A DNA stretch of 64,000 nucleotides, taken from contig JAQGDQ010000153.1 of NCBI GenBank assembly GCA_030141605.1, forward strand, positions 124,001 through 188,000, read 5' to 3'. Origin of the DNA: Tubiluchus corallicola (Eukaryota > Priapulida > Priapulimorpha > Priapulimorphida > Tubiluchidae). The position numbers and the translations under genes are program-made. Below the pieces are notes generated by a model that was not told where the DNA came from, did no database searches, and worked only from the letters and a program-made list of their open reading frames with translations. Shown here one piece after another: positions 12,601-21,700 of the stretch; positions within the stretch are counted from its first letter, which is position 1; each line of letters opens with the position of its first letter.

Positions 12601-15600
12601 TGAAGCTTTAACATGATCATGTGGAAGTTATGTATGCCACATACAAATCTTCTGTACTGTTGTGTACAATAAACACCTCTAGCTCGCCAAAATAGTCAAC
12701 ATAGAATTATAATATGAACGCCATTGTATAAAAATACCATTGAGTAGTTAAGCTGTTGCATTTGAGTATACAATAAGGTACATGGTTAAAAAAGTTTAGG
12801 CCCTTACACATCTTTCTTAAACAACTATTATCACTGGCTGTGGATAAATCAAAAATTGATACCAATATGAGCAAAGTCAGTATAAACAAATACAATTCTT
12901 TAAACAGATCACACTACCTACTTGATTTTCTAATTCTCTACAGTGCTATATAGCAAAATAAGCCTTTTTTCTTGTCAGAACTTTGATCAAAAACAGGTTC
13001 TCAAAGCAAACTAATAAAATTTATGCCAAATATATATAGGCACAAAGTAAGCAAACTGATCGCTCTAAACCTATCTATGGAATAAACGCAAGTACAAGTC
13101 ATTGTCAATAGACTGCAGTCCACTGCCATCTCTGCCCTTAGGGGCTCAACTAAGAATACATTGATTGTCATGTTTAAGACGACTATTGCCTGTTTTGACA
13201 GTCTACCCAGTCACTGGGTTGCATACTTAAGGTTGACTCAAACATTTGGCATAAGAAAAGTTCAGTAACTAGAGCAAGAAATCACAGCATTCTGACCAAA
13301 ACTAATCCATGCCTCACCAGACCACTAGGCGAAATCTGCATACAAAAGCATCCAATTAACCAGCCAAGGACAGCTGGTACTAAAACAGTTTTACAAAATT
13401 GCCAGCATTTTGGTAATCCAGACTATGTTTAGGAAAAGTAAGTTCTAGGTGAAAATAGCTAACAGTAAATGCATTATTTCTCTAAAAATGTACTAAAAAG
13501 GATTTGTTCACATTATTGTAAATCTAAAGTCTAGACCTTGCAAACATATACAAACAAGCATTCTATTCTCTTCAGTGTATTATAGCAAAATTCAAGATGC
13601 AGTCTTAACAACTTCAGCTTTGGTACAATCCCTTAAGATTAAAAGTAATCATGATAAAACCAGGCCTGCCTTATTATACGTCAATAAAACAGAAAAAAAC
13701 GTTCATTTGCTGATCAGGTTCTGCATTTTATTCGAGAAATGGACTGGCTGCAACAAAAAATTGCTTTTACAAAGTTCATGTTTTAAAAGAAATTTCTAAA
13801 CATACTTTAGCAGTTAGTAAAGTTTTTGTGTCATATAAATTTCGGTCAATTTAATGACACTCAAGCGGAATGTGCATACACTACAGTTCAATCACAGTGA
13901 CTAGCATTATTTACAAAGACAATGTTCACAGAGTATTTTAATGATCATTTCTATGCATAGCATTTCAGCACTTCTGGCGTTTTAATTTTTTATCATTGCT
14001 TGCATTCTGTTAGGTCAGGCTTGATCAGTAGCTACACAGGATTCCCAAATACAGTTCCAAAATGTATTTCAAAAAATTGCAGTTTCATTATATTTCAGCG
14101 GTACATATATATATATATATATATTATATAACATATGAATACTACATACATTTAATTATGCAATGTATGTCCAGCATTGCTAGCAAGGCAGTGGGATGGG
14201 TTAGGTTTTTCAGTATATCTTAGGAACAGCAGATAAAAATTTTGTATGAGTTAAAACATTTAAAAAATTTTTCGTTTTGGCACTTCCCCATTGATGTCAA
14301 CTTATCTTAACATTCATACATTATAGAAATATATCTAACAGTAGCACAACAAAACAAACAAAAAAGCAATGAGCAACCATGATTGTTTGGCACCATTTTT
14401 CAATCTCATCACAAAGTCCTCAGTCTATGATTATCATCAGGATTCAACCCTTTCAGACAAATTTGATTTTAGTCATTCACGTAGATCACTCACTCCGCAT
14501 TACCTAGCGTGACAAAGACACCTGGTTCTCTTATACGATCAAGTATCAAGCTGGCCACAAAAAAATGTTTCTGTCATACCTCATGAGCTCAAAAAATGTC
14601 AGTAGGCAGGGAGAAAATTTTTTTTTAAAAGCTTTGTGAAGCTGTTTAAAGCTGAAATGTTGAATGTTTAAATTCAGTTAAAATCAAAGTTTGTTTATTT
14701 CCCACTGGTTAGCCAGTAATGTTTTAAATTTTTTTAAATGCACATTTTTTTGCTTTGTTTTTCAACTTTTTGTTTTGTATTACTAAATGATTATGTAATT
14801 ATCGATTATTGTAAATTCTCTTTTTTGTACGGTATGAACGTATGTTCTGATAATATTGGTGTAAACGGCTGTTAATACGATAATTTGGTGGAAAATACGA
14901 TAATTCTAGCTTCAAGTAAGATAATCAGTATCATAGAAAATGGCAACCCTGGCGTACCTGCAGAAAACATGGCTGTACTCTTGCCAAAACAATGGTGTCA
15001 TAATAATTATTATGTTAATGTGTTTTAAGTAAAAAATGACTGGGCCAGGTAAGTATATGAACGTACAAAAAATTATAAAATTCCGCACTGGGTGTGTAGC
15101 AAAAAAATTACCCAGGCAAAAAAAATCACCCAGGAGACAGAAGAATTTTTATTGTTGACCCAATGTTCCACAGCATACTGGTAGTCAAAAAGTCAAATAT
15201 AATGGACAAATTGTGTGCCAAATTTACGCCTCTGCTTCTTAGCAATAAATATGCTTACAGTGAGTCCATTGCGTAGTCCTTCATCATGTGAGTTGGAGAA
15301 GGTATATCATATTCTAAAACCTGCCTCACTATTAATCTTGATGATCAAAAAATACTTGCAAGAATGGTCTGCTAATCATACCTAAAATATCTTTGGCTTT
15401 TTTAACAAATGTTGGCAATGTGAATGGCTGGATTCAATATGCCCAAATAAGGTCTGTGATGGGTTCAAGACATTACCATGTCCATCAATTTATATGGATG
15501 GAAGAGCCTTAATCAGTCCCAGAAGCATTTGTACAATTCAAGCTTCTTAAGTATGCGAGAGAACTGCTTGCAAATTTTGCATCATTTGCAAAATTGGTCC

Positions 15601-16847
15601 CAATATATAATTTCGAGATTCTCATGACAGTACCTTCGTGATTAGAAAGCATGCTACTCTACCACTATATGTGACTCTAATACTAATGATTAGGACTGTT
15701 ATTTGTATTTGCTAATTTAGAAAACAAGCATTTGAGTTTATTGTCATTTTAGGTACCAAACTGTGGGCTTGTCAGGAGGTTGCCAAAGAACTAATGTGAG
15801 ACACCATATCAAAGACTAAAATAGTCGAGATACATAAGACAGTTACATACCATTAATTGTACTTATACATGAATTCTCAGAAATAGATTCATTGTGGACA
15901 ATTTTCCAGCTGAAAAACTGTGCCGTACCTTAGTGGAGAAGCCAACAAGTGTTTCAGTAAAACACAACAGTTAAAAAAAAGATTTTACTTAAAACATAGA
16001 CGGCTTGCAATTTCTGTGATGAGTTATTTCTTACGAAAATTTTGCATTGTGTCCAAGACCGAATTGTGAATTATTTAATGTGAATTTAAATAATATAATA
16101 ATTAGAAATATTGCAGTAAAATCAATTAAATATTCGAAACCTAAAAAGTTAAACCTACTGCTTCCCGTCGTTTTTCTTCTTCCTTTAACTGTTTTTCTAA
16201 ATTTTCTCGTTCATCTTTGGCCTGTTCGAGGTCTTCCCTCTGTTGCCTCATCTTTTTCTTAATCGTATCTAATATTGATTGACCTCCCGCCATTCTGTCT
16301 AGTAATGTAAATAAGAACGACAAACAAACAACCACCGCTTGCTGAAATATTCTACCATCAACTGGAAAACTAAGCAGCAACTACTACACAACAGAAAAAC
16401 ATGAATCACAGAAGGGTTTGGTTATCAACAGGAAATCGCCCGTCTTCCACTTTCCAGTCTCCACCACTCGTTGGCAGCGCTACATGCGCAAACTTTTTCA
16501 CGAAGCGGAAACTTTTAACTAATGAGATTTTGCATCTATTGCGATTTTATTATTGTTATTTTATTATTCTTTTTATTCCTGTCTTGGGGGCGGGGTTCTT
16601 TTATTTTAGAACTCGTGTCTGCCCAATGTCTAAAATACATACAATGTATAATGATAATAATAATAACATTAATAATAATAACAATAATATTAATAATGAT
16701 GATGCAAGGTGCTGAAGGTAAATAACCAAGAAACCGTTGAGTTTCAGTTATCAGTATTATTTTGGGCTCCAATTATGAATCTACTTTCTGCTAAACAATT
16801 ATCATGATTAATATTTTATGTATTTAGGAAGAAAGTTAGACAAGAGG

Positions 16848-16893
<46 letters not shown>

Positions 16894-16897
16894 GAGA

Positions 16898-16950
<53 letters not shown>

Positions 16951-16955
16951 CGCGC

Positions 16956-16989
<34 letters not shown>

Positions 16990-17022
16990 TGAGAGAGAGC
17001 GAGAGAGAGAAGAGAGAGAGAG

Positions 17023-17071
<49 letters not shown>

Positions 17072-17081
17072 AGCGAGAGAG

Positions 17082-17136
<55 letters not shown>

Positions 17137-18737
17137 AGAGACACAGAGAGACAGAGAGACACACAGACAGAGAGAGAGGCAGCTATGGCATAGCCAGAAG
17201 ACGCTATCACTAACTTTATCTGAGATGCCTAACGTACCTTTTTAAGCACAACATTTGCTAGATGTCGCAGCTCGTTGCCAATGATATTAAATTTCATCAT
17301 GGTATTGGAATGCACTGCATGAGAGGAGAAACCAGGATATCCAGCCGAATACTGTCGAGGTTCTCGTGGTGCTTGCTCGGCATGCAACTGTTTTAGTTTA
17401 GGCCTAAAAGCTATTAACTCATTCCAGTACTTATCGAATTCATCCTCTTCCTTTTGTTTGGCTTTCCTTTCTCTGCGTTCCTTGTTAGCTTTGCGTCGTG
17501 CACGATTTTCCCTGCGCGCTTTCTCGTCATTATCCAGGATGATATTTGAGTCGTACTTCGACGAAGCCGTCGTTTCCTCCTCGACCGTGGTCATTCTCGT
17601 GCACTTTTATTATCATTCAATCGCCTCGACCTTCACCTTGAACGATTTACGGAAATTCCATCACAGTTTTCTGCACTATCCCTAGAGGGAAGCCATTTAT
17701 TTGAAAGAACATTCAGTCGCATGCAACTGGTAGGCTTCCACTACTCCGCGTCTCAAGCTGGTTTCCTTATAAGGGCGACTGACGTCAGCTGTGCCAGATG
17801 TCAGTCATGGGCGCACGGCCAGATTTTCCTGCAGTTAAGGAATCTCAGTTGATGGATAGTGAGCCAATGTGAACAAACATGGCTGAACCCGATCGCGTTA
17901 CTGAGCTACACCTACATGTGAATGTAGAAAGATTGGCGAAGGGCTAATCACTAACGGAATTTCTTATAACCATTCTTTCGCGCATGCATTTAAAAGATGA
18001 CTGTAACGGAACTCTGCAAGAACACAATGTCGCCATCTCAATTAGCTGTCACTAATTGGCTAAGTCACTTCAGTGCTACCAAAGTGCATAGTTGTGCCCT
18101 TTTCCTGGAACAGCCCTTTTCAGTTACGTGTTGCACTGGGCCCTACATAAAGAGCAGTTGTTTCGTGTGGTTTACATTGCATCCAACTCCATTGAAGGAA
18201 GGAATTCGAAAAAAAATTGCAACCAGTGTTTTGGTTACGGAAGCCGAAGTGGTAAAAACAAGCAGTGCATTGGCTGGTTGGGCTGGGTCACGGAAAAAGG
18301 AAAAATAAACGAGTGGGTTTATTACACTTTTGACGGGAAACTTTACGTGACTTGTAGCTCGAGTTTCTTTGTCGACTCGAGTACAAGTCAACTTTACCCT
18401 AGTTAGCTTTTAGGCTCCCCGCAGAGTATTCAACTAGCTAGTTTGTTATACTGTCAGTCACCCCATACAAGCCGTCTAGTACTTTGAAGAAGATGCTAGG
18501 CTTTATGATAGTGATATGATAGAATTATTCTATAGCTCCGTAACAACAATTAAAGAAGGAACTTACTGAATTAGTACAGTGGAATTTCAAGACGAATTTT
18601 AAGACCATACCTCATTCTGCTCTAAAATATACATTTTGTTATGCATACATACATACATACATACATACATACATACATACATACATACATACATACATAC
18701 ATACATACGTATATACATACATACATACATACATACA

Positions 18738-18771
<34 letters not shown>

Positions 18772-21700
18772 CATATATATAAGAACTACACTGTTAACTA
18801 GATATGTGCCGGTGAGCGTAGCTAGCAATAACGTCACAACGGGGAAAATTTTCCCATGGCTGAAATTTTCCATGAGCTAAAACAAAAATTAAAATACGGA
18901 CACCTGACAATGGATACTTACAATGATACACAAGAACAAGGCAAATTGTAGTTTTAAAATTTCCAGTTTCTTGCGTGAATAATGCGTGATTTCACAACTG
19001 TCCTAACATCATATATTTAAGCTCTTCTGGTGAATTAAATATCATCAAGTGCAGACAATGGCAGCGATGACAACAATATGCACTGGCACATAAAAATAGC
19101 ACCTCCTGTCACCGAAGCAGAATCTTACGACTTGCAGGTCGAAATTTGCACATTTAAAACAAGACTGTATAATGAGATTAAAGCTATAGCTCTATAGTTG
19201 TAGCAGATTATGAATTAAAATCGGAAATACATATTTTTATTAGTGTATAATTTGTAATATATGAAGCCCTACGAACTGATTCCATTCCTGATAAAGTGTA
19301 CCTTAAAAAACAGAGCATGTGGAGGTGAGCGATTGGCACCATGTTGACAAAAATGTTTCGTCGCGCATAACCAAACATTTTGCCTGTGCTTTTACTTGAA
19401 GCCAAAAAGCTTCTGACCTTTGCCTTGATTTGTCTGTTACAATTTTTACAAACGCCTACAGATTCACGCAGTACTTACACTGGCTACTCAGTGACTTATT
19501 TCAAGTTCTACCACTCATTGCGTTCTCAAATTCTCTAACCCTTTCCCCCAGCCATTTCGACGTACTAGAGACAGACAAGAAACCACAACAGCTGTGTAAT
19601 AAATAAATAATTTTAACTCATTATCTGTATTAAAATTTACGGCAAAGCTGTCAAATTGCAATGTAAGCAAAGACCGAAAGACATTTTATTCTCTATTAAA
19701 ACCATAATAATTATGTAAGATGCACTCACATCGGCTGCTGCCTTGTCTTTTTCTTCCAGTTTCGTTGTGGCTTGTTGAAGCTGTTCCTGTGCTTGATCCA
19801 ATTCATTTTCCACGCTGGTGATCTTTTTCTGCAGAGCTTTCACCTCCTCTTCGGCCTAAAAACAAGACGGGTGAATAATATAATTATGAAAGCCTGTTTT
19901 AAAGATGGCCTAAAAGTGAGTTGGCAAGTTGGAAGAGGCAAGACTACTGGTACTGCGTGGAAGTCACATGCATCTATGTACGGGCATTCTAGCTGTCAAT
20001 AAACTCATTAACATTACATGAGTATAAAGCAAGGTTAACCCATGGCACTTTTCAAGTAACTATTAAACTACCAAACCAGGATGACCATGAATTTCACTAT
20101 AATAAGTTTAATACCAAAACTATATTTAAGGTGTCTTTCTTAAACAAGCGACTCATTTTTCTCCCGAAAGACCAAGAGACAGGGAAGCAAAAAAGAAAAG
20201 AAAAAGAAATCAAGACAATCAAGTCACGAGGAATATAAAAAGTGAAATAAAGAGAAAACATGCATAACACAAACTAAAAAGAAAGGAGAAAGAAGAAAAA
20301 ACAAAAAAGAGAAATAGCAAAGTAAATAAAAGAGAAAAAGAGAGGGAAGAATGACAGGGGTTGAAATTAAGAGGAAGAAAGAAAGATAAAGAAAAAATAG
20401 CACAAATAATGAGAAAAAGAAAGGGAAAAGGAATAAAAAAGAAAATAGAATAAAAATAGAAAGAAAAGATAGGGAAGTGGGGCAATAAAGAAAGAAGTAA
20501 ATATAATGCGCTTATACAATTTTCAATTAATTGCTATAAGATTGGAACACATCTGATGAAAATGTTATGTCTGGCCGTAATTGTTTATTAAACTTTGCGC
20601 CACATGACTTGATATCAAGGAGGAAAATAATCTTTACAATTAGACATAACGATTTGGTTCCTAAAGTTCTTTGTGCGACATGTGGTGGGTCATGTGGAAA
20701 GCTTGCTATCATTGCCACGTGGAAAGCATCCCTATAGCCAGACAGCTGTTAATTCGCGATTGACTCGGGATAAATTATCAACTCTAGCAGTCGGATTTCA
20801 TTAAAATATTTCTAGCGAAATTCTTGGCGAAATTTTGGCCACCTGAAGAAACGAAATTGAATCAGGCATGAATTGTTGACTTGAGGCACATCTGCTTTGG
20901 GCGCATTAATCTTCAGTCTGCATGGTGATTACAGATTACGTCATTTAATGGGAATAGTTTTTGCCAATACGCGAATGTTAAACAAAATACTTGAAAAACA
21001 GATAAACCGCTAAAACGATTTTCTTTAATTACAGAAAATTTCTTTGCAACTATTATAAGATTTTTTATTATATGGGGGTCCGTCTAATAGATGTTTTTTC
21101 GAAGACCATACCCTCATTATGCCATTTACAATTGTTTCAATTCGTGTTTTATTGTTTTTGCATCGTTTCCCTGTAAAAGATCGTTGTGGAACACTCTCCC
21201 AACACCAACTTCATTCCTGGCTATGTTCACACAGTGCTTTCGTTACGGTGGAAACTAAGAGAGCACAAAATGATTCTATTCTGTACATATAATTACTTGT
21301 TCTTGACTTCTTAATTGCTTATCATTTTTTTAGCCAACCTCATGCATATAAATAGTGTTTTTCGTAGAGCCGTGAAAATCTCAGCAAATTATTTGTATTC
21401 ACCGGCTGCGGACAAGCCATATGACACTCTTGAAAAACCCTGCTTGTTTATACATGTATTTGTTTTTTAATTTGATCAATAAACAGTTAATTTATAAACT
21501 GTTAAAATTTCTTAATTGATTAGACGTAATTAAGATTGTTAGTGTTTAAGGTTCAGTACCACACGAGCGAATAGCACGAAGGGGTATCTATAAACAACGA
21601 AAAAATGATGTAATCAATGTCTACAGGCGGAATTTGGAAACCATATGCTTACTTTTTACTTTCTTGAAACAGTAATGACCATTTTAAAAGTACCTCGGTA

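Larger units (their letters stand above)
9775..16158 (-). other. Large tropomyosin intron between exon 1b and exon 3
   Basis: Apart from the LINE relic at 10,867-11,671, an AT dinucleotide run near 14,105-14,125 and the dispersed repeat at about 14,545-15,170, I see no exon or RNA gene here. It separates the 1b promoter from the common exons. Confidence 0.6.

Noticed and set aside
16808-17213. Long open frames on both strands (SLSLSL- and ERERER-type proteins)
   Set aside because: Generated by the GA/CT dinucleotide repeat; no stop can occur in pure repeat.
18622-18880. Open frames of repeated YVCM/THIH type
   Set aside because: Generated by the CATA repeat.
20219-20485. 88-codon Phe/Leu/Ser-rich minus frame resembling a membrane protein
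   Set aside because: It is the complement of a polypurine tract, so the hydrophobic look is compositional.
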